From Zanthoxylum bungeanum (Eukaryota > Streptophyta > Magnoliopsida > Sapindales > Rutaceae), in assembly GCA_019454045.1 (NCBI GenBank), contig SKCR01021406.1, forward strand, positions 124,001 to 188,000: 64,000 bases of DNA. The letters are read 5' to 3'. The notes under the pieces were generated by a model that saw only the letters and a list, made by a program, of their open reading frames with translations, was not told the DNA's origin and ran no database searches. This document shows positions 11,016 to 21,015 of this stretch, in pieces. Position numbers and translations under genes: made by a program. Every line of letters begins with the position of its first letter. Position 1 is the stretch's first letter.

Positions 11016-11944
11016 TAATCCACAAAGGTTTAATCATTAAATATCCCTAGTCGTAGTATTATCGAGACTGGACATCGATAATGCAGAATAGGCTAGTATT
11101 ACACTAGTGCGTGTTATGGAAGTGTAACGACATAGTTCTCATATATTTGGGTATTGGATACTCATGCAAGTGTAATAGGAGGTTCTGTTTACCGATGGTA
11201 CGGAAACAGCTTCGCTCTGGATAGACCCCTCGAAATCTCATTGGTAATATGACTATGTGTCTATGGGAATCCGAATCAGGGTAGGTGTATTTGGTCTTAA
11301 CCTGAGACTTGCATCGCTAATACTTGCGACAATCAATATACTTTGGTTTTGGTCGTTCGGGGCTTTAACAGATTCTGTGTACGCCTCTTCTGGGTATACT
11401 AAGAATCGTAGTGTATTGGGTGTGATGTCAAGACGGAAGTATCACTTCAGTCATATGGAGATGATGATCACGCATGGATACAGAACCGGTATTCTAAGTG
11501 CTATAGCCATTGGGGAAGTATGACTAGGTCATGACTTTCCGATCATAAAGAGACTAGTTGCTAGTGATCCGATATATTCTTCGTACGAGACAGACACAAC
11601 TCCAGCCCCAGGCCTTGCATGTGACATCTGATACTGGATCATAATACGCAATACTACGTATACTACGCCTGACAAAGATCTTGTATTCCGTAGAAGAATA
11701 TTTCTGGAGAATTGGGTAGGCACGGTGCTTTGCTAGAAGCCAACTGATGAGTGGTATTTATATCACTATTTCCCACTCATTTTAACCTAATATTTTGTAT
11801 AGTTTCTTGAGTTTTGTGAATGTTTTGATGTGTTTTGTGTTATTTTGTAGATAAATAAATTTTGGGATGCATTGGAGACAATTTGGGGGCAAAATGGACA
11901 AAATTTGACAAAATTGGACCAAAGGTCATTTTCGTCATTTCGGC

Positions 11945-11977
11945 ATCGCGACGCTGAAGCCTTGCGCGTCGCGACGC
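11945..11977 (+). repeat. TCGCGACGC palindrome pair, left side of D's box array
   Basis: Contains tcgcgacgctgaa (11946-11958) and the perfect 12-bp palindrome gcgtcgcgacgc (11966-11977). It mirrors 12382-12418 on the other side of the G-box array. Confidence 0.85.
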
Positions 11978-12014
11978 CCAGCATGCACCGGACTTGCTAA
12001 CTTACGCCATGTGA

Positions 12015-12330
12015 CACGTGTCAAAATCTGATTGGTCAAAATTTGCTAACGTGCGCCGATCATGCTAACGTGGGCCGTGCCACGTGTAACCATCACAACG
12101 GTTCTGCTAACTTGCGCCGGACGCCACGTGTCAACATCTGATTGGACCAAACCAAGCGCGTGCCACGTGTCATCTCGCCATTGGACCGAATTATCGAGGA
12201 ATCAGGTACTGCCACGTGTCAAGCCACAATTGGACCGAAAATCCCGCCTATCAAAAGCTGCCACGTGTCGCCTTCTTATTGGACTGCATCGCCAGCCAAC
12301 CAGAGCGTGACACATGTCACCAATTATTGT
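12015..12330 (+). promoter_or_regulatory. G-box / CCAAT array in D U3
   Basis: Six CACGTG cores at 12015, 12081, 12125, 12164, 12213 and 12262, mostly as gccacgtgtc, with a cacatg variant near 12311. Most are followed 8-15 bp later by attgg, the reverse CCAAT box. gccacgtgtc is the strong ABRE/G-box form bound by plant bZIP and bHLH factors; CCAAT is the NF-Y site. The array ends about 120 bp upstream of the TATA box. Stress or light responsiveness is inference. Confidence 0.75.
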
Positions 12331-12381
12331 GCCGACAGCCGCGTGGTCAACCCCGCATGGACTCCAGTAACTGTTGCCAGC

Positions 12382-12418
12382 ATCGCGACGCTAGTGCAAT
12401 TTCAGCGTCGCGACGCTG
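12382..12418 (+). repeat. TCGCGACGC palindrome pair, right side of D's box array
   Basis: Half-site tcgcgacgct followed by the perfect 16-bp palindrome cagcgtcgcgacgctg (12403-12418), only 14 bp before the TATA box. Confidence 0.85.
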
Positions 12419-12432
12419 TCCCAAAATCTGCC

Positions 12433-12440
12433 TATAAAAG
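12433..12440 (+). promoter_or_regulatory. TATA box of solo LTR D
   Basis: tataaaag after the G-box array and palindromes, followed by the presumed R region and aataaa about 85 bp on. Confidence 0.7.
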
Positions 12441-12689
12441 GAGGCCTCTCCCATTCATTTCTCCTTGTGCTCTCCTTGGGATTTTTTCCCTGATTTCATA
12501 GGAAGCATCTAGTTTTGTAATAATAAAATTATGTATTTTTATTTTTAGTTTTTATTACTGCTTTTTATTTATTTACTTTATGTTTTGTAGTTAATTTACC
12601 GCTGGGGTAAAAGGTGAAACCTTTAATATAATTATTTAGGTAAATCTCACTTAATTATAATTTAACCGGATTAATTAATGTCAGACTTT

Positions 12690-12825
12690 ATTACCGCCTA
12701 TATTGCTGGTTTAAATATAAATTACCTTACCGCCTATATGGCTGGTCTTTATGTGACAGATAATTACCGCCTATATGGCTGGTGTAATTGGACTAAATGG
12801 ATTACCGCCTATATGGCTGGTTTTA
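12690..12825 (+). repeat. Four copies of attaccgcctatatggctgg in D
   Basis: Four near-identical 20-bp copies spaced about 37-42 bp in the R/U5 part of solo LTR D. Confidence 0.85.
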
Positions 12826-13807
12826 AATGTTTAATATTATTAATTCCTGAGAAAGCAGAATATAAAATAATTTATATATTATAATAAGTGAGATTCCTAG
12901 ATAAGAAATATTAATTGTGGATCCTCTAACCCCAACATTTATTTTATTCTAGGGAAGTGATGAAACACAATATCCACACTTAATAATTGATTTTCTTTTT
13001 ATGGGTAATTCTTTAGTTTGTTTATTGAGTCTTAAGCTTAATGCTTCTTGTTGTCTGATCACCAATAAGATTGATATGGTAAACTTAAAATGAACTAGCC
13101 ATAGGGATTTTAGGTTTTAGCCTTAGATTCAATAGCTCACGATCTTCCTTGAGGATATATAACCCTTCAATAGATTTCCTTACAGAATAGGAATATACCT
13201 GTCGGGCGGGGGTAAGCCATAATTGGAACTTAAACTTAATGAATCCAGGTAATGTGGTTGACATAGACATATGGTTCAATTGGGTTATACTGGGTATTTG
13301 CCATCGGAAGAGGCTTTTGCATATTTCGTGTTCCAGGTTAGCAAACTGAATTAGTACACATAAATAAGAGAATCATTCATCCTTTTAACAGTATTGTGTG
13401 GAGTCACGACCCTAGATCTTTTGAGTCTGTTTATTTATTTTCCTTAGTACTTTCATTTGTTTATTTTATTTTTATTAAGCAATTCCACATTCAACCAATC
13501 AAAGCAATCAATTCTCTTCTCCCTATAATTAGATACCTGTAAATAAATAGATTCAATAATTAATAACAACAGTAGGAATTAAGTCCTCGTGGGATCGATA
13601 TTTTTATACTACTTGAACGATACGTGCACTTGCGTTATACGTGTGTGTTTACGCCGGTCACCAACCATGTCTTGTAAATCGGTAGAAACGTGGTACCAGG
13701 TACGCACGTGTTCGGATAGTCCGATGACCGTATTTACTGTCAACATATCCAGAGATCTCTTGGGTCGCATCCCAAAGATTCACCGATGATGTTTGACTCG
13801 AACAATG

Positions 13808-14252
13808 TTAATCTGAGATTAATTAAGAGAGATAATATTAATATGGGATTAATAAAGATAGGAAATTAATCTGGGATTAATTACGGCAAGAATTAATCTG
13901 GGATTAATTATCAGAGAAAGAATTAATCTGGGATTAATTGGGTCGAAAATTTATCTGGGATAAAATTCGTCGAGGAGAGAGAACGCGATTAATTTGGAAT
14001 TAATCGGTAAAATAAATTTAATAGTTAAATTAAATTTTACTATTTAATTTATTTAATTGGGCTAAATAATATATTAAATATATTAATTGAAATCGGATTT
14101 CAACGGGAAATTAAATTGGATTTTAATTTTAGCGAACAAATTAATTTGGAATTAATTCGCGAGCGATTTTCGTAATAATTTTAATGGTTATTATTATTTA
14201 ATTAAATTGGATTTAATTGTGCCGCGACGAAAATTCGTTTAATCGGATTAAA
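13808..14252 (+). repeat. Series of small-loop inverted repeats in the Copia LTR
   Basis: At least nine inverted repeats with a 3-nt spacer, nearly always TGG or CGG: 13864 (8-bp stem), 13891 (8), 13921 (8), 13950 (6, tttatc/gataaa), 13986 (9, cgattaatt/aattaatcg), 14087 (7, ttgaaat-cgg-atttcaa), 14139 (8), 14200 (8), 14238 (6), plus 13808 with spacer tga. Different stems share one architecture. Sister LTRs keep the pairing with changed bases (44646, 41789, 44810). Confidence 0.8.
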
Positions 14253-14498
14253 TGAATCCGAGCCCGAAATATATTGAGCAAGCCCACTTGAATTTTGAAT
14301 TTAAAGTGGGGCCCACTTCACTTATATCATTAGTCATTTTTTGTGATAAATATGAGTGATAAATTTTGATGGAATCTTATAAAACACTCAGCATATTTTA
14401 TTTTAGAAATTAATTGTTATCTCTCTCTCCTTGGTGGAGGGCCGATAGCCTTAAAATTGATTTTGGCCGAATGGCCTTAAAAGGTTTCTCTTGGCCGA

Positions 14499-14506
14499 TA
14501 TAAAAG
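14499..14506 (+). promoter_or_regulatory. TATA box, shared Copia LTR
   Basis: tataaaag about 540 bp before the LTR end. The sister LTR at about 45044 reads tgtaaaag, so its TATA is damaged. Confidence 0.5.
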
Positions 14507-14787
14507 CAATATATGGCCTCTGACATTTGCTTTTTGCTTTTCATTTAATGCCATTAACTCCATTTTATTTTGCTAATATAAATGAACAAAAAAGCTTTTT
14601 GCTCACTGACCTTTGCTTTTCTAATTTTGGCGTGTGGCAATTAAATGAAAAAGCTTATATTGGCCATTGTCTTCTCTGCAAAATGAAGATTTGGCCGAAG
14701 GGACTTTCTCTTGCAGTAAGGCCGAATGGCCTCTAAAATAATGAGCAAAGGCCGAATGGCATTGTTTAGCTTGGTCTTTTGCTTCCC

Positions 14788-14806
14788 CTCTCTCTCTCTC
14801 TCTCTC
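14788..14806. repeat. (CT)n microsatellite
   Basis: About nine CT units; shortened to ctctctcactc in the sister LTR at 45339. Confidence 0.9.
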
Positions 14807-15037
14807 GGGTAAATTTGTTTCTCCTTTGAAGATAAAATTTGTTCCATTTGTTCTTGTTAGCACATATGGGAGTCCAATGAAGGTGATAGGGATACTCACC
14901 CATGAGCTTGGAAGCTTCAACATCCATAAAAGTTTTGAACTCAAGCCGATCAATGTAAGTTATCCGCAACTTATTTTTGATTTTATTCACACATGAATCG
15001 CGCTTAGAGATCCCGTGGCATGTCTAGGACACTAACA

Positions 15038-17274
15038 ATGATATCAGAGCGAGATCTAAGCTTGATTTAATTTCTAGGGTTTATGGACTTTAATTTGGGA
15101 TTTGTGGCTTGGAGCTTGATTTTACCTAAATTGATGATTTGGTTGAGTTTATATGATGTTGAATTAGATTTGTATATCATTGGATTTGTGATAAATTGAT
15201 TAGATAAAAAATTCCCAAAATCCATGCTTGGCCAAAAATTACCCTAGGAAGCTCATGGTTAATTTTTTGAATTAAACAATTGGATATGTTGATTCACATG
15301 AAATTGAATATTAATTGTTGATTTAATTAGATTGAAATCAAAATTGGATGTTAATTTCATGTATTGCCGTGAGATGTGAAGCATGTTATAGAATTGATTT
15401 TGCCCCAATTTTGTGTTGGACATGAATGTGGGAATTAGGCATGATTAATTAGATTAAATTAATATTTTGGAAACAGTAGGTTAATTAATTAATTATGGTG
15501 ATTGCACTTTAATTGAATTAATATATAATTTGGAATGTTGTATTAATTTAATTGTTGTATTTGGGCTATTGTTTTGGTTGGGCCAAATTTTAGTCTTGGA
15601 TTATATTTGGGCCTAAACCATTTCCATAAAGTCCAAAATATGACTATTGGGCCTTTAATAATTTAATTGGGCCTTTAATAATTTAATTGGGCCTAATGTG
15701 CCAAAATTGATTCTATGGCATATGGTGATTCCTAATGGGCCTAGGCATTATGGGTTAGATCCATTTTGGCCGAAAGCCCAAGCCTAAAGAATTAATTAAA
15801 AGCTCATTGGACTTTAATTGAATAGTATTGGATACTAATTGGGCATTTGAGACCCATCAATATTGGATTTGGAATCTAAGTCTTTAAGACACATAAATAA
15901 GTGTAATTATTTAATTTGGAATTAAATTGAATTAGTATTGGATACAATTTAAATTGGATTTAAAATTATACTTCGATATAATTCAAGAATACTTACTTTG
16001 AGTATTTATTCTTAAACGAGTTTGACTCGCGCAAATCAAATCGTTGTATGAACATTGGATGGTCATTAATAAAAGATTAATTAATTGGATTAGATTGATT
16101 GAATAACATGCTTTGTGTGAATACTTGGATGTATTGTATGAATAATGTATATCAGATGGATATTAGAAGGGTGATGGCAATTTTGGAAATTGTTGTAATA
16201 AATTTAGAATTTATTAAATTGGACCTGCGTGTCCAGCCTATTACCTCTTTTCTCATTGTATTTCTCTTCTTACCAATTCCCCTCAATGTAAATGAGGTTT
16301 CTTTAGAAGTGTTATGTAATTGGGTAGAAGTAAGAATAATGCTAGCGGGAGAGACGAAATGGAGAAATTTATTTTAGGAACAAATTGTATTATATATCCA
16401 TCCGATATCATTATTAATTTATTTATCGCGCCTTATTATGCTTTTAGAATGCATGCTTAAGGGTGTATGATGAGACCTAATCAAAGATAATTAATTGGTT
16501 GCCAATTACGCGAAAAACCCTCAACAAATATTAATCGATTTCCTTCCATTGAGTGATTCATTATCAAGATCCAAGATTGGCACTGGTTTGTTGGCCAAAG
16601 TCAAGACCTTTGTCCATCGCGGATGTGTTTGAATCATGAAGGCTTTGTTCCATATCGCATGTCTTGTCCAAGTTGTGATTTGCTGGCCAAAGTCAAGATC
16701 ACTTCTTGTCCATCGACATCGATTACGAAGCTTTCCAAAGTCAATGGGTCCCGCTTAACTGGAATCATTAAGCTTGTTGTGCCAAAGCCAAGGCTTAGTT
16801 GATTCAGAGGAAAATGTTAGGCAATATATTGGATATATTGGCATATATTGGATATCTGTTTCGGACTTGGAGGTCCACCTACTGGATCTAGGAATTGGAT
16901 GGGATCCAATTGATCTTAGAGATCTACCTAGTTAAGTTTCATACAACTTGTTGGCCAAAGTCAAGGTTGTTTGTTATTTAACGGGATCATAGCCCACTAG
17001 GAAACTAGGTTTCCCGAGTACTCCACAGAGGGTTAGAGGCTCGCCGAAAAAATAGTGGGAGACAAGTATTAAATTTGCAATTTCATTTAGATACTTGTCA
17101 ATACGCGCTCATTTCATTTTTCGTCATTAATTATTTATAAATATATTAGTTGGACTAATATTCAATTGTTGTTTTAATTTAACAGTTGGACTGTATTCAA
17201 ACTACTTTTTTGTGGTTGGTTATATAATTGGATTATAGTAATCAATACATTTGAATGTAAACGATCAATTGTAG
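15038..17274 (+). other. Cop-3 PBS and leader, non-coding
   Basis: Directly after the LTR comes tgatatcagagc (15039-15050), one base off the usual Copia PBS tggtatcagagc that pairs with initiator tRNA-Met. The 2.2-kb AT-rich leader matches the Cop-2 leader (17633-20228) throughout and ends just short of where gag would start. It contains many small-loop inverted repeats (for example 15909, 15948, 17143, 17223) and one frame of 73 codons. The site matching the Cop-2 MITE is empty here (about 15511-15535). Confidence 0.82.
16156..16377 (+). CDS. Leader small ORF, Cop-3 (73 codons), hypothetical
   Basis: The frame starts MDIRR and ends CNWVEVRI-LAGE-KW-NLF. The Cop-2 leader has the matching 72-codon frame at 19122-19340, differing by many substitutions and one 3-nt gap, with start and stop in the same places. 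No family is recognised. It is AT-rich, in a leader, and may be an upstream ORF or chance survival. Confidence 0.25.
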   Translation: MDIRRVMAILEIVVINLEFIKLDLRVQPITSFLIVFLFLPIPLNVNEVSLEVLCNWVEVRIMLAGETKWRNLF

Positions 17275-17632
17275 GTTAGTGGGAGCGCACTAACAATGAA
17301 TTGAAGCAAGCATAACGTTCTTGGAACCAAAGTTTTGATGAGATCATAATGGTATATGATTTCATTCAAAACGAATATGATTCTTGTGTATATAAGAAGG
17401 TTAGTGGGAGCGCACTAACAATGAATGTCTTATAAGTTGATGATGAATTGCTTCTTAGCAATAACATTCCCATAATATAATCGGTGAAAGCTTGGCTTTC
17501 ATTAAAATTCTCCATGAAATACCTGGGAGAAGCAGGCTTTATTCTAGGAATAAAGATCTACTGGGATAGATCTAGAAAGCTGTTGACAACCCTCCCAGAG
17601 CTCGTACGTTTTTGATATGTACGTGACCTGAT
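17275..17632 (+). pseudogene. Cop-3 RT fragment behind a 26-bp filler
   Basis: The leader is joined to a broken RT segment that matches Cop-1 9717-10030. The junction carries a 26-bp copy (17275-17300) of a sequence that recurs in place at 17399-17424 (ggttagtgggagcgcactaa). gag, protease, integrase and early RT are absent. The RT segment stops at gacctgat, where Cop-2 has inserted, and resumes at 42531 (gatgtctcatatgc). Confidence 0.8.
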
Positions 17633-17914
17633 ATAGACCTTAAGTCATGGTATTTTGTGTTTTTTGATCATTGGATGAGTTGAAAGACATGGATTTATTG
17701 ATTTGAGATTCAATCGGATTGAAATCAGAATCGAATATAAAAAACCCTACAATGCTGTGACCTTGAGAAGCATGAAATGAGATGATTTTTTGTTTCAATA
17801 ATGTTGGACATGTGTTGAACAAATTAAAGCATGATTAATTAATTAAATTGATTTTTTGGAAATGTTAATTTAGATAATTAATTAATGCAATACACTTTAA
17901 TTAATTAAATTATG

Positions 17915-18460
17915 TAGGGGTGTTCGCGGTGTGGTTCGGGGCGGTTTTTTCATTTTTTACTTCAAACCGCGCGGGCTGGCGGTTTGGGAAATTAGAAAAC
18001 GAAACCGCAAATTTGATAAGGAAAACCGCGGCGGTTCGGGTTGGCGGTTTAGCGGTTTAGCGGTTTGGGCGGTTCGGGTCGGCGTTTGGATTATAAATTG
18101 TTTAAAGAAATTTTGTGTGTTTTCACATTATAATTGAAGAAAAAATTACACAATTTTCATTTATTCATTACATATTGTTATATGATCATTAAATATCTTA
18201 ATTTTCATATTTAAAGAAGAAGAAAAATATAAAATAATATTTAATTTGTACGCAGGTCGGCGGTTTAGGCGGTTCGGGTCGCGGTTCGAGTCAAAATATA
18301 CGGTTTGGGCGGTTTGCGGTTTGACATGGGTCAAAACGCACACCGACCCAAATTTGCGGTTCGATTCAGTGCGGTTCAAAATTATTTTTAATATTTTTTC
18401 AAACCGCGCGGTTCGGTTCGGTGCGGTTCACGGTTTGACCTGAAATTGTGTTCACCCCTA
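17915..18460. mobile_element. hAT-type MITE, 546 bp
   Basis: Terminal TAGGGGTG and CACCCCTA are inverted copies, flanked by a perfect 8-bp duplication aaattatg (17907-17914, 18461-18468); 8 bp is the hAT hallmark. The interior is rich in cggtttgggcggttcggg-like repeats and their complements, and has no transposase. Frames seen in it on both strands are by-products of these repeats. The equivalent site in the Cop-3 leader is empty. Confidence 0.9.
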
Positions 18461-19121
18461 AAATTATGAAATTTGGAATTTTAGAATTTGATTAATTGGG
18501 CTTAATTTAGAATTGGGCTTGTAATGTTGCATTTGGGCCTAATGAGATTGGTTGGGCCAAGTTGGTTTAGGTCAATTGGATTGGATCCAAATTGGGCCTA
18601 AACCATTCCATTAAGTCCAAATATGATAAATGAGCCTTTTATGTTTAATTGGGCCTAATGGGCCGAAATTGGTTTCTTGGCAAATATGGTGATTCCTTAA
18701 TTGGGATTTGGTATTTGGGTTTGACCCATATTGACCAAAGTCCATGTCTTGAGAAATTAATTGAAAGCCCATTGGACTTTAATTAAATGACATTGGATGT
18801 TAATTGGGCTTTGAGACCCATTTAGATTAGATTTGGAATCTAAGTCGTAAAGGCGCATTTAAAAGTGTAATTATTTAATTTGGAATTAAATATAGAATTA
18901 GTATTGAATACGAATTAAATTAGATTTAAATTGTAGTTCGATATAATTCAAGAATTCGTACTTTGAGTACTTATCTTAAACGAGTTGGACTCGCGCAAAT
19001 CAAATCGTTGTTTAAACATTGGATGATCACTTTATTCAAAGATTAATTAATTGGATTAGATTGATTGAATAACATGCTTTGTGTGCATACATGGATGTGT
19101 TGAATGAATAATGTATATTAG

Positions 19122-19340
19122 ATGGATATTAGAAGGGAAAGGGCAATTTTGGAAATTGTTGTAAATTTAGAATTTATTAAATTGGACCTGCGTGTCCAGC
19201 CTTATCTCTCTCGATTCTTTGTAATTCTCTTCTCACCTAATTCCCCTAATGTTAATGAGATTTCTTTAATTGTTTTATGTAATTGGGTAGAAGTAAGAAT
19301 AGTGCTAGCCGGGGAGAGGAAATGGAGTAATTTGTTCTAG
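19122..19340 (+). CDS. Leader small ORF, Cop-2 (72 codons), hypothetical
   Basis: Counterpart of the 16156-16377 frame, with conserved ends (MDIRR and VLCNWVEVRI). It lies about 890 nt before gag. No family recognised; same caveats. Confidence 0.25.
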   Translation: MDIRRERAILEIVVNLEFIKLDLRVQPYLSRFFVILFSPNSPNVNEISLIVLCNWVEVRIVLAGERKWSNLF

Positions 19341-20228
19341 GAACAATCTGTGAGATATCCATCTGCATATCATTATTAATTTATTTTCCGCGCCTTATTA
19401 TGCTTTTAGAATGCATGCTTAAGGGTGTATGATGAGACCTAACAAAGATAATAAATTGGTTGCCAATTTACGCGAAAAACCCTCAACAAATATTAAGCGT
19501 TTTCCTTCCATTGAGTGATTCTTACTCAAGATCCAAGATTGGAACTGGTTTTTTGGCCAAAGTCAAGACCTTTGTCTATCGCGGATGTGTTTGAATCATG
19601 AAGGCTTTGTTCCATATCGTATGTCTTGCCAAATTGTGATTTTTTGGCCAAAGTCAAGATCAATTCTTGTCCATCGACATCGATTACGAAGCATTCCAAA
19701 GTCAATGGGTTCCGCATAACTTGAATCATTAAGCTTGTTGTGCCAAAGCCAAGGCTTAGTTGATTCAGAGGAAAAAGGTTAGGAAAATATATTGGATATA
19801 TTGGCATATATATATATATTGTATATATGTTTCGGACTTGGAGGTCCACCTACCGGATCTAGGAATTGGATGAGATCCAATTGATATTAGAGATCTACCT
19901 AGTTAAATATCATACAGCTTGTTGGCCAAAGTCAAGGTTGTGTGTTATTTAACGGGATCATAGCCCACTAGAAAACTAGGTTTCCCGAGTACTCAATAGA
20001 AGGTTAGAGGCTCACCGAAAAATAGTGGGAGGCTAGTATTGAATTTGCAATTTCGTTCAAATACTTAGCTTTACGCGCTTTCAAATTAATTCGTCAATTA
20101 TTTTATTAGTTGGACTAATATATTATTATTTTTCTTGTAAGAGTTAGACTGTACCCATACATCGTTAATCGAATAGTTGGACTATTGCGGTTAAGATGAC
20201 ATGAAAGTTAAGCATTAGGGATATTGTC

Positions 20229-21015
20229 ATGGGCGATAATATCTTTAATGACACAAACTTTCAAGACTGGGATATGAATCTCAGAATTATTCTGGGATCC
20301 GAGAAGTTACTCTACATTATAGAGAGACCTCTTGGGTCTAAGCCCCGACCTGATCAGTTGCTTGAGCTAGAGCTTTAGAAGACTCATAGCGATGACAACG
20401 CGTCTGCTCAATCGGTAATGCTTGATGCTATGACTCCGCAATTTCGTCGACAAAACAAGGGATTGGATCCCTATGAAATGATGGCGAAGTTGCATGATCT
20501 TCACCGATCTAATCTTATATCGCAAAGATATGAGTTACAGAAGAAGCTCTTCCACGCTCGCATGTCAGAGGGTACGTCTGTTGAGCACCATGTGTCACAG
20601 ATGATTGCTGACATTGAGCAGCTCAGACAGATGGGCATCGTCTTGAGGCTGAGACTTCAGTGGATTTGATCCTACAGTCTCTCCCTGACACTTGGAGTGG
20701 GTTCATCATGAACTATAACATGTTGAACCAAGACCAAACTCTTGGAGAGTTGATATCCACACTGCGCGAAGCAGAAAAATAGCTCTTTAAGGGCAAGTAG
20801 CGCGAGACGCACTTCGCTTCAACATCTCAGACTCCGAGGGCTTGTCCCAAAGCGACTGGAGGTGTCAAGAAGAAGAAGCATAAGAAGAAGGGCAAGGCCA
20901 AATCTTCAAAGGGTTCTGGGAAACCTAAGGACAAATCCCAAGATGTATGTCTGCAGTGTGGAAGCGGGGTCACTGGAAGCGTGACTGCCGCGAGTACAAG
21001 GTACACATGAAGGAA
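20229..21015 (+). pseudogene. Cop-2 gag with CCHC knuckle, broken
   Basis: Start MGDNIFNDTNFQDW is chosen because it follows the leader end and begins the usual Copia gag opening. The body contains the RYELQKKLFHARMSEG and QMIADIEQLRQMGI stretches of the UBN2/gag domain, then a basic KKKKHKKKGKAKSSKG run and a zinc knuckle (CLQCG...GHWKRDC, about 20948-20990). An in-frame TAG near 20377, a frame change near 20645 and two further stops inactivate it. Gag would form the particle and bind element RNA. Confidence 0.85.

Larger units (their letters stand above)
11745..13660 (+). mobile_element. D, solo LTR of a Gypsy-type element, 1916 bp
   Basis: Begins TGATGAGTGGTATTTATATC and ends CGCCGGTCA, with a perfect ccaac duplication (11740-11744, 13661-13665). 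The empty site is visible in the sister LTR at 44220-44224. It has a TATA box (12433), an aataaa signal near 12520, and the late-LTR phrase gatacgtgcacttgcg common to plant Gypsy LTRs. No PBS, PPT or coding sequence is present, so LTR-LTR recombination probably removed the rest. A TRIM is less likely. Confidence 0.85.
10664..15037 (+). repeat. Copia LTR shared by Cop-1 (3') and Cop-3 (5'), holding solo LTR D
   Basis: Starts TGTTGGACAATTATGACC after the Cop-1 PPT and ends GGACACTAACA directly before a Copia PBS. One LTR thus closes one element and opens the next, the signature of a tandem array made by LTR-LTR recombination. Without D it is about 2.45 kb, close to the 2435-bp copy at 43145. 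It includes a 176-bp duplicated start, a hairpin series (13808-14252), a TATA box near 14499, and ggccgaatggcc motifs. Confidence 0.9.
17633..20228 (+). other. Cop-2 leader, 5' truncated
   Basis: AT-rich non-coding sequence parallel to the Cop-3 leader, interrupted by the MITE. Small-loop inverted repeats recur at 18873 (8-bp stem), 18981 (5), 20104 (7) and 20172 (6), each with TGG in the loop. It ends at the gag start codon. Confidence 0.8.

Noticed and set aside
11257..11523. 88-codon frame in the Copia LTR
   Set aside because: U3 sequence upstream of the LTR TATA box; the matching region of sister LTRs has indels that shift the frame.
17931..18443. Frames on both strands (68, 72 and 65 codons)
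   Set aside because: All lie in the GC-rich repeats of the MITE and mirror one another.
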